A DNA stretch of 64,000 bases from Pachyseris speciosa. Lineage: Eukaryota; Cnidaria; Anthozoa; Scleractinia; Pachyseridae. A program made the position numbers and the translations under genes. Positions 10,084 to 22,100 of the stretch are shown here, in pieces. The stretch lies in assembly GCA_016490735.1 (NCBI GenBank), contig JAEMWC010000121.1, positions 933,501-997,500 of the forward strand. The letters run 5' to 3'. The notes below the pieces were generated by a model, which was given only the letters and a program-made list of their open reading frames with translations, did no database searches and was not told where the DNA came from. How positions within the stretch are numbered: the first letter of the stretch is position 1; each line of letters begins with the position of its first letter.

Positions 10084-10235
10084 AGAAAATTATCTAACAT
10101 ATATGTGAGTAGACCCTACAGTAGTACATATTGTCATTTGCTATTATGTAGCCAAGAATATTATTATTCCTGACTATATTTAAACACAGGTCGAAAATGA
10201 ATTAAAAAAATAAATTATTATAATATAATATACAA
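10084..10235. other. Spacer with promoter-like box and a decayed start
   Basis: TTATCTAACATATATG at 10087-10106 repeats the promoter-like box of the structural genes. The ATG is followed at once by TGA, so whatever small gene began here has decayed. The rest is AT-rich. Confidence 0.4.
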
Positions 10236-11080
10236 ATGCAAAAATATTCCTACAATAATAAAGAATTGGATGTATCAATAGATTGCTATCTTGATGATAA
10301 CAATGAATTTGGTTCAGAGGAAGAGACATAGCTATTATTCTCGACTATAAAAATCCACAAAGGCAATCAAGGATTCATGTTTTATCTGATGATAGAATCT
10401 TAAGAGACCACAAAATAAGCATAAATTCACGATGTAACAAAACGGTCCCTCGTGCTGAGGCCACTGATTCACGATGTAACAAAACGGTCCTCGTGCTGAG
10501 GCCACTGATTCAGATGTAACAAAACGTTACCTCGTGCTGAGACCATTGAAAAAACTTTCAAATGTTTTTTTATAAATGAATCAGGATTTTATTCACTAAT
10601 ACTGTCCTCTAAAAAACAGGAAGCAGCAAAATTTAAACATTGGGTTACATCTAAAGTGTTGCCATCAATCAGAAAACAGGGTATTACAATCAGTTCAATG
10701 ACAGAAGCAATAATATGCTGATGATTGAAAGTGAAGATGATCTGCACTACAAGATTGTGTCATTCATCAGAAAGAAATATGAAGACGCATTAATGGTGGC
10801 GGGATTAGGTGAAAATCAAATAAGCCCGAACATGAGAATCAGAAGTTATAAGAAAGGATATATGGCTGGACAATGTGATTTAATGCTGATGAATCCCACA
10901 AGAAAATACAATGCTCTTTGTCTTGAATTTAAAAGCCCAACAGGTGTGTATAAAGTGTCAGACAAACAGTCTGATATGAAGCTAATGTATGAGAAAAACA
11001 AATGCAAATACCATCATGAGCAATAGTTTCGAAGACTTGATTCATGAAATAACTAAACACTTGGAAGAAAGCAAATTATA
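10236..11080 (+). pseudogene. Bro-N domain fused to PD-(D/E)XK (VRR-NUC-like) nuclease, frameshifted
   Basis: The ATG at 10236 begins MQKYSYNNKELDVSIDCYL, then after an indel AIILDYKNPRQS. The Bro-N core resumes with CFFINESGFYSLILSSKK and FKHWVTSKVLPSIRKQG, the hallmark of baculovirus BRO N-terminal DNA-binding domains. From 10715 the frame continues EDDLHYKIVSFIRKKYEDA, GLGENQISPNMRIRSYKKGY, then MAGQCDLMLMN and ALCLEFKSPTG, giving a D...ExK nuclease core. It ends after another indel near 11020 (NSFEDLIHEITKHLEESK). A DNA-binding plus nuclease role in replication or host DNA processing is inferred. Three in-frame 14-residue repeats split the Bro-N domain. Confidence 0.75.
10425..10548 (+). 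repeat. Three tandem 41-42 bp repeats inside the Bro-N reading frame
   Basis: Units start at 10425, 10467 and 10508. Each carries GATGTAACAAAACGGT..CTCGTGCTGAGGCCACTG with small losses. In the coding frame each unit gives the peptide DSRCNKTVPRAEAT, so 42-bp units preserve the frame while the 41-bp ones shift it. Confidence 0.85.
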
Positions 11081-11350
11081 CTTATCAAGAAGGAAAGATT
11101 TAAAAGAAAAATTAAATGATATAAAAATAAAAATATATAGATTATATATGGAGAATCAAAATGTCAAGAGGTCGGGAAGGCCTAGAGTTCTCAGTGATGA
11201 GGAAAGAAAAAAACACAAGACTACCTATATGCTAAATAAAGAATGGTACTGTAACATATGTAAGACAGGACGTAACTACACAATGGCAGGGAAAATCTTG
11301 TCATATTAAAACAAAAAAACATCAAAAAAATATTCTTCAATAATTACAAT
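11081..11350 (+). pseudogene. Small AT-hook / C2H2 zinc-finger protein
   Basis: The frame open to 11309 carries KRSGRPRVLSDEERKKH (an AT-hook-like GRPR followed by a basic helix), then WYCNICKTGRNYTMAGK. After an indel near 11297 the frame continues with CHIKTKKHQKN, completing a CxxC...HxxxxH finger. A likely start is the ATG at 11149 (MENQNVKRSGRPR). It probably binds DNA. It lies between the nuclease gene and DNA polymerase. Confidence 0.5.
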
Positions 11351-11475
11351 TCAAAAGGATCCAGTAATGGATCAATTGAATTCTCAACCATATTTAAACG
11401 CAGACGGAAATGTTTTAAAGAAATAATAACTATAGATATATTATAAATGGAAAAATTATCGAAACTAGTAGTAAT

Positions 11476-14400
11476 ATGGACAAGAAAAGTCTCAAAAAAA
11501 TTGAGCAAATCTAAGCTAATCGAATTGCTGTTGAAGCACAGCAGAAAAAAAGCCTAAGTTATTATAGTTGATGACACAAACCTGTACCTAAACAAGAACA
11601 AGACCAATTCCCGCCCCAGGACGAAAAGACCAACTGTGAAAGAATTGGTTGATTATTCGAAAGAAAAGATTAACAGCACCACCAAAAAGAATGGTTGGAA
11701 GAAATAGAACAATTGAAAAAGAGACCGATCCCAGCCCCCAGAACCAAACAGGTGATTCAGAGACCAACACCTACACCCAGGACTAAGATAGAGCAAACAG
11801 AGAAAGCTCTGAAGGGCTTCACAAAATCTTTTGAAATCAGTATAAAAAATAACAAAGACCCGCTTGCGCAACTGCAAAACACAAGAAAGGCTGTTGCATA
11901 TAATATTTATAAAATTGTTGAATGAAATTAAGGTCTCAAATTTGTTGAAACACTCAAGGTAACATTTGCAAAAATGACTGACGGAGAAATAGAATACAAA
12001 ACCGCATATTTCAACAGTGTAGCTCAAACAATTGTGAATAATCTGGAAGTAACTGAATAAAAATACACGGTTGCCAACCCAACAGTGATAAATCATATAC
12101 AGAGGCTTATCAGAAGCATACTGACTGTGGCTACGGCTATAAAGTGGTTTGTTGTTATGATGATAAATACAGCAAACCAGCAGCAAATATACAGGGGTGA
12201 AAAGGCTGTGTACAAATTTATGGAAGCTATGCTGGAGGAGGTCAAATATTGCAAGAATGTTGTGAAAAAAAATTTTAACAAACCATTGAAAATGACTAAA
12301 GATGATGAAGAGAAATTCCGAAAAGCCAAAGTTTGTCACATCTGTGATAAGAAATATACTGAAAAGGATATTAGAGTCCGAGATCATTGTCACATTACCG
12401 GCAAGTACAGAGGTTCTGCTCACCAAGATTGTAATCTGAAACTCAGAGTGAACCCAGAAGAAATAAAAATACCTGTTATATTCCACAATCTGAGAGGCTA
12501 TGATAGTCATTTTATTATGCAGGAGATTGGAGCCATTGTTAAGAAGCACACTTACAAAAACAAGAAAGGTGAAGACTGTCAAATGAATATCAATGCTATC
12601 CCAAATAACATGGAGAAGTATATGGCTTTCATGCTTGGCAACCACTTGACCTTCATTGATAGTTTCCAGTTCATGAGCTCCAGTTTGGAAAAACTTGTAG
12701 GCAATCTACCAAAAGAAGCCTTAAAATACACCTCACAAGAGTTCAAGGGAAAGGATCTTAATCTGATGGCACAGAAAGGTGTTTATCCTTACGACTACAT
12801 GGACAGTTTCGATCAATTCAATCAGAAGCTGCCCTCAAAAGAAGAATTCTATAGCACTGAGTGATACGCATATATCAGATGAAACTTACACACATGCTCG
12901 ACAGTGGGGAAACACTCTTTGAAAAACATGGGTCCGATTATCATGACCTGTACCTTAAAACAGATGTACTCCTACTGACTGATGTATTTGAAAACTTCAG
13001 AAAAACATGCCTTGAGTACTATAAACTGGACCCGTGTCACTATTTCACATCTCCTGGTTTATCTTGGGATGCCATGCTGAAAATGACTGACATAAAATTA
13101 GAATTGATGACAGACATTGATATGTTCCAGTTCATTGAAAAGGGTATGCGTGGAGGAATCAGCTATATAGCCAACCGTTACGGTAAAGCAAATAATAAAT
13201 ACATGAAAGAGTATGACGAGAAGGCGCCCTCGAAGTACATCGTGTATCTTGATGCTAATAATTTGTATGGTTGGGCTATGAGTCAATATTTACCAAAAGG
13301 CGGATTCAGATGGATGACACAAAAACAGATCAATAATTTAGACCTGGCTGTCTATAAAGAAGATAGTGCAAAGGGTTTGATACTTGAAGTTGACCTCAAA
13401 TACCCCCAAGAGTTACATGATCTACATAATGACTACCCACTTGGGCCGGAAAAGATTAAAGTGACTGGGGACATGCTATCAGATTATTGTAAAAACATAG
13501 CAAAGAAATACAATATATCAACTGGTCTGGTACATAAACTAATACCAACATTAAGCAACAAAGAAAAATACGTGCTCCATTATAGGAACCTCCAATTATA
13601 TACTGATCTCGGTTTGAAAATAACTAAAATCCATCGAGTGTTAGAATTCAATCAGTCCGCGTGGCTTAGGCAATATATTGATTTCAATACTGAAAAACGT
13701 AAGAATGCTAAAAATGCCTTTGAGAAAGACTTTTTCAAGCTGATGAATAACAGTGTATGGCCAAAACGATGGAAAACCTCAGAAAGCGAGTAGACATCAG
13801 ATTGGTGACTGATGAGAAGAAGCTATTGAAAATGGCTGCTAAAACCGACATATGTTAGCAGTAAAATCTTCAATGAAAATCTAGTAGCTGTTCATAAGAT
13901 AAAAAAAAACTTACTTTAAACCGGCCAGCATACGTGGGGATGTGTATTCTAGACCTTAGCAAGACACTGATGTACGATTTCCATTACAACTACATCAAAG
14001 AGAAATATGGAGATGAAGCAAAATTATTATTCACAGACACAGACTGACTGACCTATGAAATTGGAACCCATGACATCTATAGAAATTTCTGGAAGGATAA
14101 AAATAAATTCGATAACAGTGACTATCCTGAAAGCTCGCCATTCTCCGATAAGACCAATAAGAAAGTGATTGGTAAGATGAAAGATGAAGGCTGCTGGAGT
14201 CCCAATATGTGAATTCGTAGGACTGAGATCGAAGATGTATAGCTATATTAAAGATGATCAGAAAGGAGAAAAACAGCAAAAGGTATTAGGAAGAATATTA
14301 TTAAGAATAACATCAAACATGAAAATTATAAAGAGACACTATTTGATAATAAACAGATGCATCATAGAATGAAAACAATCAGAAGTCAGAACCATCAACT

Positions 14401-14505
14401 TGGAAGTTATGAGATAAATAAAGTATCACTCAGCTGCTTTGACGACAAGCGGTATATTCATGATAATGGCGTGACAAGCTATGCTTATGGACATTATGAA
14501 ATCTA
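11476..14505 (+). pseudogene. Protein-primed family B DNA polymerase (DNA_pol_B_2), decayed
   Basis: The N-terminus (from about 11476, SKKLSKSKLIELLLK) leads into a Pro-rich linker with PIPAPRTKQ and TPTPRTKI. A CxxC/HxxxxxH endonuclease VII-like module follows (KVCHICDKKY, then RVRDHCHITGKYRGSAHQDC, 12330-12450). The exonuclease region has FHNLRGYDSHF and DLYLKTDVLLLTDVF. Palm motif A is intact (YLDANNLYGWAMSQYLP, near 13245-13300). Motif B is degenerate (FKLMNNSVWPKRW). Motif C reads FTDTD and is followed at once by a TGA (14044). The end SCFDDKRYIHDNGVTSYAYGHYEI-like segment closes at 14505. Breaks near 11650, 11925, 12060, 12862, 13790, 13910 and 14200 make it inactive. It would replicate the element with a terminal protein primer. 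Confidence 0.9.
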
Positions 14506-15272
14506 GCTGTTGACGTCACGCCATATGATTTTTGTGAGTTTTAAAATACTGCCCTCTTTGGGGGTTTCCCTTTCGAATGAGTCATCAAACTACGTCAGAT
14601 TTTTCGCTTTTTACACATGCGTATTATTTTTTATCTTTGTAAATTTCATTTATGTACCACAAGCATAAAAATGAAAATACAAACGAAAATATAAGGGTTG
14701 TTTCACACAGATAAAGTGTGGCTTGTATACAGAGTATCTAACGATTGAAAAAAGCGGGGGTCTTTCGTTAGCGAAATGTATACAAGCCACCCCGTGGAAT
14801 AACGAAAAACCCCCGCCGTTATTCCATGGGTTGAAAAAAATAAAAAAAAAAATAAAAAATGAAAAATAAAAAATGAAAAATAAAAAATCACCCTTAGATG
14901 GTGTCGGATTGTTGGGTAGAGCTATAGTGAAGCTTTGGCTTGACAGAAGTGCCGGTTCAATCTCAAGCCGGAGGGTGAAAAAAACAAATAATTGGCCCCA
15001 AGAGGGTCTGATAGGGCCAGAGCTCTGGTGGTGAGGTGGTGGGAATTCAAAAAAAATAAAACAAAAAAAACCTCTCATGAGGGACGGGTGGTGATTCAAA
15101 TTCCAAATTAAGTCCCTCATGAGAGTTCTGGTGGCCACCAGTTTTGCTATTTTTTTTCTGCAGCTATAGGCGATGACTCATTTCCTGTTTTTTCCGAGAA
15201 TGTCACGCTTGGTGATTTTTCCGAGAATGTCACGCATTTTAAATAAACTATAGATGAAGTGTGCAGACCTTG
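14506..15272. repeat. Polinton right subterminal region with several hairpins
   Basis: Non-coding. Inverted repeats seen are GCTTGTATAC/GTATACAAGC (14720 and 14777), CGTGGAATAACG/CGTTATTCCATG (14793 and 14817) around an AAAAACCCCCGC loop, and CTCTCATGAGGG/CCCTCATGAGAG (15072 and 15114). A tract of AAAATGAAAAATAAAAAATG repeats lies at 14830-14890. TTTTCCGAGAATGTCACGC occurs twice at 15190-15237. Confidence 0.6.
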
Positions 15273-15402
15273 GTTCCATCAGATTGAGCAACTATAGATT
15301 CCATCAAATTAAATAACTATATATTCCATCAAATTAAATAACTATATATTCCATCAAATTAAATAACTATATATTCCATCAAATTAAATAACTATATATT
15401 CC
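15273..15402 (+). repeat. 25-bp tandem repeat, about five copies
   Basis: The unit TTCCATCAAATTAAATAACT plus ATATA begins at 15274 (diverged), 15299, 15324, 15349 and 15374. The last four copies are identical. It lies just inside the proposed Polinton terminus. Confidence 0.9.
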
Positions 15403-15423
15403 AGAATACGAGACCAGAAGGCA

Positions 15424-15484
15424 GTATTATAGTGTTTGGGGAAAACGAAATCATTGATTTCGTACCCCCAAACACTATACTACT
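15424..15484. repeat. Palindromic candidate right terminus of the Polinton
   Basis: The left arm AGTATTATAGTGTTTGGGG..CGAAATCA pairs with the right arm TGATTTCG..CCCCAAACACTATACTACT across a tiny loop. Read inward from the right, the sequence begins AGTA and carries TATAGTGTTTGGGG, consistent with the AG start of Polinton terminal repeats. The partner at the left end lies outside the window. Confidence 0.5.
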
Positions 15485-16052
15485 AAAGAAGTTCTCTTTC
15501 TTTTAGGAGCGGGGGAAAATGATTATCTTCCCTTTTGGCTCAGCCATTTGAAAATTTATTTCTTATGCCATACATTCCCTTGTAATTTTTGTCCGCCATT
15601 TTTAAAGGCTGTTCCGCATGAAAATATGATCGATGACTCGGATTTCTGGTAATGCCAACTGGGGCGAGGTTAGCTAAACAAAGTAGGTCTGTTAAAAAAT
15701 CAAAACAAACTCCAGCTACTTTTCGCACTCACTTGAAAAACCACTCAAGTCATATACAAACAGAGTGAAAATATTAGAGTGTCCTGAATTGTGACGGCTA
15801 TGAATAGGACCGACTTTTCCATGAAACCTTTGCGTATTTGAATGTAAAATTTACGTCTGAAATTCCCAGAACGTTCTGCTGAATATCGGATTTTATGACG
15901 GACGCAAAGCGAGGAAGATATCCCCGTCAAGCAACCTCTACAATGCACATAACAAACCAAAGATTAAAGCTATTATCACGATTCATGGTACGTCGATCTT
16001 GTGAGAAAAGAATTGTCTTAACAAGCGAAGTGTTTTGCTTATACGTTGACAG
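15485..16052. other. Flank between the Polinton and the first visible LGR exon
   Basis: No exon with good splice sites, no known repeat and no convincing frame were seen. The short frames on both strands lack family motifs. It ends in the acceptor CGTTGACAG of the first LRR exon. Confidence 0.4.
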
Positions 16053-16124
16053 GGACTTGAATAACAACCAGCTGAAGGTCTTACGTCCAAACGTTTTTGA
16101 TAAGAATATTCTACTAGGACAGGA
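16053..16124 (+). CDS. LGR exon: LRR 1 in the window
   Basis: Acceptor CGTTGACAG, donor GTAAGTAAAG. It encodes DLNNNQLKVLRPNVFDKN with a weak end (LLGQE in place of the usual LxxL). The most 5' LRR exon recognised. Confidence 0.7.
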
Positions 16125-19100
16125 GTAAGTAAAGGTGTCTGTTACCTAAATATTTAATTAACTTCAAATACTTAAAAGGAATAAGGGAATCATCACTTTT
16201 ACAAGATATTCACGTTTAAGTGTTGGAGATAATTCAAAAATTTCCAAAATAACCTTCTTAATGTCAACAATATATCGGTTTAAGTTAAAAAATTGATTTC
16301 TTTCATTTTCTACCAATTAATAACCATTTATACGAAAACAAAACTTAATGAAGGTCTTTTCCAAAAGAAGCAGTGTGCCAGCAAAATAAAACGTACATAG
16401 AAATTACACACTTCAATTTCCTGACTACAGCCGTTTAAATCAAGTGTATGAAACGGTTCCTTTCCAATTTCGGGTAAACTCACGGACTTGTTGAAAGCAA
16501 GGAAATTAAGTATACTGGTGAAAACCATAAAATTTTCATATCCACCTAAGAAACACCATAGAGAAGGCATGCTACTCAAATTTGGCCAGTTACATTGACT
16601 TACTGCACCATTACTGTTCTCTTCTCTAGCCACAGAGTACCAAAAAAAACACTATTAACAACAGAGTATTTAAAACGACCACATTGAATGTCAGAACTGC
16701 CTGGGTCACTTGTCAAAATATCCACTTTCTAGTATCATTGGGAAGGGTTCTCTATGTTTTTTTTATAAGCGACATATGGTTATAAGCACTTTCTGTCTAT
16801 GGAAACGTTACCAATGGTGTCCAAATGACTTCACAACAAGGAATTTTCTAGTCATCCAAATAAAAATCAATTTTAAGGGTTGAAGGCCATTTCCTACAAC
16901 GACTACCATAACTCCAAGTGATCTCGAATGTCGCTAAATATTATTCATAAGTTTTACACTGATTTCGAAGATAAACTGGAACTGACCTGAGATATTCTTA
17001 CTAAACCTTCGGATACATCTTCAAAATAGGCAATAGTGGCTACGTATTCTGTAATACCAGAGGGTGAATTAAAATTCATTCCCAGTTATTAAGTCAAATC
17101 GTTCTTTCTACATCATAGTTGCTCAGGCACTTAATGACATCCAGTTATTGTGTTCCAGTTTGCCGAAAACTGAAGTCAAATTGAGCGATTCTGACCTTTC
17201 ATAACTCTCCTTTGTGACTGTTTTACGTAACCTGACACCAAGCATTCAAATCGCGTGACATTACTTCTTAAAGGAGTACTGTCACCGGGATTTTGCTGTT
17301 TTTGGTTCAATTCTGCCAAAATTACTGCCTTTTACCTGTTATCGTGCAAAAAATGCTCCTACAGAATCAGGAAGATGAATTCCAATGAAATTTTAGCAGG
17401 AAGAGCTAACCATAATATTTTTTCGTGATTTTTCAATGCATAGCTTGAAATTTTGAAAAAACTGGCAAGTTTTTTCAAATTTCAATCCATTTCCATCCTC
17501 ATCATCTTAGATGGAATACAGAAGTTTATAGTGTCAATGCAGTACTACAGTCTTTGGCAACAAAACTAGACCATTATTTTAAGGTTTCCATTGATGCATT
17601 GGCAGTTTTAAGCTTTTTAAAGTGATGGTACAATAGCGTGACATTGCCCCTTTAAACAATTATATCGATTGTCTTACTGAGTTACAATCTTCGTTTACGC
17701 AATAATGAAGTAGAGTATGCGGAAAGTCGCACGTTCAAAGAGGTCACAATCGCTCAGTTTCAACCCTTTTTTCTCCCCTTTCAGGACCAGAAAGGAGTTT
17801 TGTGGCTTAAAATCACCGCTAATGTAGTCAGAGCGGTATTCTTGTCAAGTAAACGAGTTTTTTCGGTTTTTTTTTCAATGCGAGGAACTTAAGCTTGATT
17901 AGGCGCCATATTTGAAAACAAATTTTACTTTGAAGACTGTATCGAAGGAGCTATCAGCAACATTCCTAGCTAGTTTCGGAGCTAGGATGTTTTCACTGTT
18001 GAGTCAATGAAAAATGTGTTTGTTTGGAGTTATGATATACGGTTGAATTATGACGTGTATAAACGGAGTCTTGTCAAGCTAATTTATAACATAGCTAGTG
18101 ATAATATGCCCGCAATGATTTCAGATTTAGTTGTATGGCGTCATTGTCCGTATAACTTAAGAGGACATAAGGCCGTCGTCCCACGATTTTCCACTTATTT
18201 CATGAAAAATTATGTTTGTTACAGAGGAGCTGTACTATGGAACTGTATTTCAGAATGTTTTAAAGATTCTTGTAATTTCAAACAATTTTATTCAAAGGCA
18301 AAATCTAGTCCGATATTTAGGGAAATCAGATTTGCGATAAAGTAAGTTAATTTCTTATATTTTATTCTTTTTATCAGTAGGTAATTAGATAATTAGATAA
18401 TTAATTAGATACACGACCCCTCAAGCATGTAGTGTTTAAACGATAATCGTGTTTTAAATAAAGGATTTTACTTTACTTTACGTTGAAATAAGTCTACGAA
18501 ATTACTTTTTCTTTAGGCATTGCATTAATTTCAAATTGCTCGTCTATTGCAAATGTCACTAATGAACTTTAATCAACGTCCAGTAGATGAAAATGAGCTT
18601 TTCTGATGAAAGAAAGTGGCTAGGTTGTTTCTGGAGGTTTCATTTTTCGAGCGCGATTACGTTTATTTAGCCGAACTTCCAACTGCGATTGTAGCCTTTG
18701 ACCTCTTGAGCAAAAGGCGCCTCTTCCAAAAACAAGCAACCTCTGTTTCTCATTTTTACGGATTTTTGTAAGCAAAATTTAAAAGAGATCTGTTTTGCGA
18801 CTTGTGCCGCATATTTGTCATTTTGATTGATCGTTAAAAAAAATGTCTTTTAGGTACACAAAACAACTGCTCTATCGTCGCCATTCAAGTTCTTGACGTT
18901 TTAGTAGTCACCACATCAAAACCGAAAATACGCGACGCTTAATTGGTGTTCGTCTAATAATAAACAATTATTGGACGAGGTTGAGCAAAATGGTAATGGT
19001 AATGGTAATGGTAATGGATTTATATACCGCACATATCACATAGTTTCATGGCGGTTTACAATTCTTCTCTAGGGTGAGATCGGACGTCAGCCTGTAAAGG

Positions 19101-22100
19101 CCCCTCTGGCAGCCGCTGTGTGTGGGTTCTTTAACGTCCCACAGATTATTAGGATATCGTGATTTGTCGGTGGCGAACAGTTCTGCGAGACACTGGCAAA
19201 TCACGATATTTTGCGAAAACCGAGTTCAATAACAGTTTTATCATTCGATCACCAAGCTCGTTTTTCCTATTTATTTTCTGGAAGCGAGAAACGATTTGTC
19301 ATTTTTCACTGAGTTTGAAGAGCTTGGACGCGTGGACACAACTACGCATGAGCAGAATATTATTTGTAGCAAAATCACAGTTGGACGGTACTGAGCACGA
19401 GCAGACCATTATTTGTAGGCATTTATTTGTAGGTCACGTGGTGGGCTCTGGGTCAATGAAAAGGAAGGGAAAAAGTATCGAATGATAATGAAAAGTATTT
19501 CCATGTTTTGGCAAAAAAAAATTGAATCAGAATTTTTTTGTTTACCATTTTAACCTCTGTTTGTCTCAATATTGGAGATTACCATTAACTTTCAATCTGA
19601 CCCAAGTATTTATTTATATTTAAAAGGAATGAAAAGATGTTGAATGTAAAAGGGGAATCGAGTCCGGAATCTCTCGACAAGGCCAAATATTCATGGGGAC
19701 TGTAAGTAAAGCTGCCACAATTTTGTTTTTCCTGCTCTGTCTGTTTGTTAAAGGAACAAAAGTCTTTGCGGTCGAGCTAGTCAGTGTCGTCATTTAATGT
19801 AATATGTGAAACACGTACTCCTGGAGACACACCTTTTTCATCGGTTCCATGACTTGCATCGTCACTTCTTGTTTTTAAAGCCCCAATGTCCGACGTTGTT
19901 ATTTAATGTTATTTCCCTGATGAAGTTGACTGGAAGGTTGTTAAGAAAGTTCATCAACCAAGGAAAGATAACCCGATTAGAGCTTCAACAATAAACATAC
20001 GGGGCGAAAGGAAGCTAGATGGCAACAGAGTTCCAATCAGCGTATTCCCCAAAGCACTTTTTTCACGGAATGATGCGGAAAAAACAGCGGCATCTTACAC
20101 TTTTTCTTTTACAAATATTCTAGCATTGGCAGGTATTAAGACTATCCAGCGAGCGATTCAACTTTCTATACAGCCTCGTTTCCATATGATCGCCGAAACC
20201 GTTCACCTCCTCGATCCCAAATTATCGCAAGAAGTACGTTTCCATGTGATTGTATAACTGACCACAGACTATTGCAGATGACTGCAAAACCGTCTTCGAT
20301 CCCACAATTATCTTTGATCATTTGCTATAAATTAAAGCCTGGATTTATGTTTATTTAAAATGGGCAGCCAAAACAGCGTTATGGGCATAATAAGCTTGCT
20401 AAGTTTCTGCTGTTTCACCCTTTTGCTTTTTGCGAGCTACAGCAAAGCTGTACACCCCTCCTATGTTATATTAATTATAACAGCTGTGTTTTTCACCTCA
20501 ACTTCTTGAATGATAAAAACAATAGAAGCGCGAAGTGAGCATTGGGTTACGGTGGCCCTTTAAAATCAGCGTATATCAGCGTTTCAAGGAGAGGTGTCAC
20601 GCTCACTCGAGTCAGGGCTTTCCTCCCCTCTCTCGGGGAGGAAAGCCCTGACCCAAAGTAATGATTTTAGCACAGCATTGTAAAACAGTAAAATCCTGGT
20701 GACACTGCCCCTTTAAGTTTAGTTTCTTTTGCGCGTTACAAAAATGATCTTTCCTGGTATTCTTATTTTCGACTTTATTTTGTTCACGTTTAAAGAAACA
20801 ATAAAACGATTTGGATTTCAATTGGTCATATTCAACATGACATCGTCACTTTACAATAGCTACGAGAATTCTTTGCCAATGTGCTTTCTTATTGAATTGA
20901 TTTAATGCCAATCTATTTAACAATTAGATTATGAACTCGAGATTTCTATCACGCATAGAAATTGAGAGCGAATAATCTAATTTCCTCAGTATAAATCGAA
21001 GAAGCGGCCGCCATTTTGTTGACAAACGCTACTCTCTATGTTTAACGGCATAGATAGCGAGTAGCGTAGCCAATCAGATAACGTCTCTCGGGACATAACG
21101 CTAGTAGATTTATACAAAAACTGGCTGAAACCCTTTGCAACATAAGGAAAGCAAATCCTAAAGCATTTGGGCAGTTATGGTCAATACTGAGGCTATCTTG
21201 AAATGACCTATAAATGTTATTTTCATAGGTTTTTCTCGAACAACCAACTGGAGAAATTACCTAATGGTGTTTTTGACAAAAACACTCGACTGAAAACTCT
21301 GTAAGTAGAAATCTCCATTACACTACGTCTACAATTACTGTGAAATATCATTAGTCTTTAAATACAAAAAAACATAATGGGCTTCCTTTGATCATAGGAA
21401 CACTTTTCGTTTTCATTAGCATCTATAGATCTGTTTAACACTGTGTTTATACGTTTACAATTTGTGTACGTTAACAATTTGAAATTTGAATTACAGTAAC
21501 AATTTCAGATCTGCTTAAGTATCTATAATTCTATTTGTTGTTTTAACGTAATCAGAAATAAGATTCTGATTAAAATAAGGTTCTCCTTCAGCTCCTATAC
21601 TTGTTCTAAATTGACATCACTTAAGTGATCATCAAAGGAGGTCGGATACATTCCTACATGCTGGGTATGTTTCGTTTATACTTCCAGATAACGGAGATCA
21701 GTTAATAAAGATCAAAAATATCTTGGACACCCAAAGGGGATGGCCCTCTCTTACTTTTATCATGGATTTGTAGGTCACTTAGTCCGAACTTGTGGCTTTT
21801 TATCCAATTCTTGCTTCTATTTATCTTTACTTTTTCAGTATTCGTATCCTTTCCTTTGCGTAATTAACCTATCGATACTTCTTCGGAGGAGTTTTAAGTT
21901 ACACCTCTCAAGAATTATTTACTGAAATGAAAGTTTGGTTAAACATTGCAAATTAATTCCAAAGTTTCTTTTGAGTGTTGTCTGTAACTCTAATCGGAAA
22001 AGAGACTACTCAGGTTTCCATTCTCCTCTAAAACTTAAAGGATATACTTACCAAGCATATATATCCATAGCTGCTCTCTCAAGGGCTTAAACTAGTTACT

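Larger units (their letters stand above)
1..15484. mobile_element. Polinton/Maverick (adintovirus-like) element, decayed, left end outside the window
   Basis: The block combines a protein-primed DNA polymerase B, an RVE-type integrase, an adenain-like cysteine protease, a FtsK/HerA-type packaging ATPase, a double-jelly-roll major capsid protein and a minor capsid protein. That set defines Polintons/Mavericks, virus-like self-synthesising transposons. Three genes point left (fibre, small acidic protein, ATPase) and the rest point right. Most frames are broken by one to several indels or stops, so this copy is a fossil. Its right boundary is placed at a palindrome whose outer strand reads AGTA..TATAGTGTTTGGGG, consistent with a Polinton terminal inverted repeat starting with AG. 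The left terminus and a target duplication cannot be seen, so the right boundary is inferred. Confidence 0.9.

Noticed and set aside
11653..12645. Minus-strand frame of 330 residues
   Set aside because: It lies opposite the DNA polymerase B reading frame, which has clear motifs. The Phe/Ile/Tyr-rich translation is the usual antisense of Lys/Glu/Asn-rich coding DNA.
14650..15138. Minus-strand frame of 162 residues in the Polinton end
   Set aside because: Its composition (runs of Phe) comes from the A-rich tract and hairpins. No domain motif.
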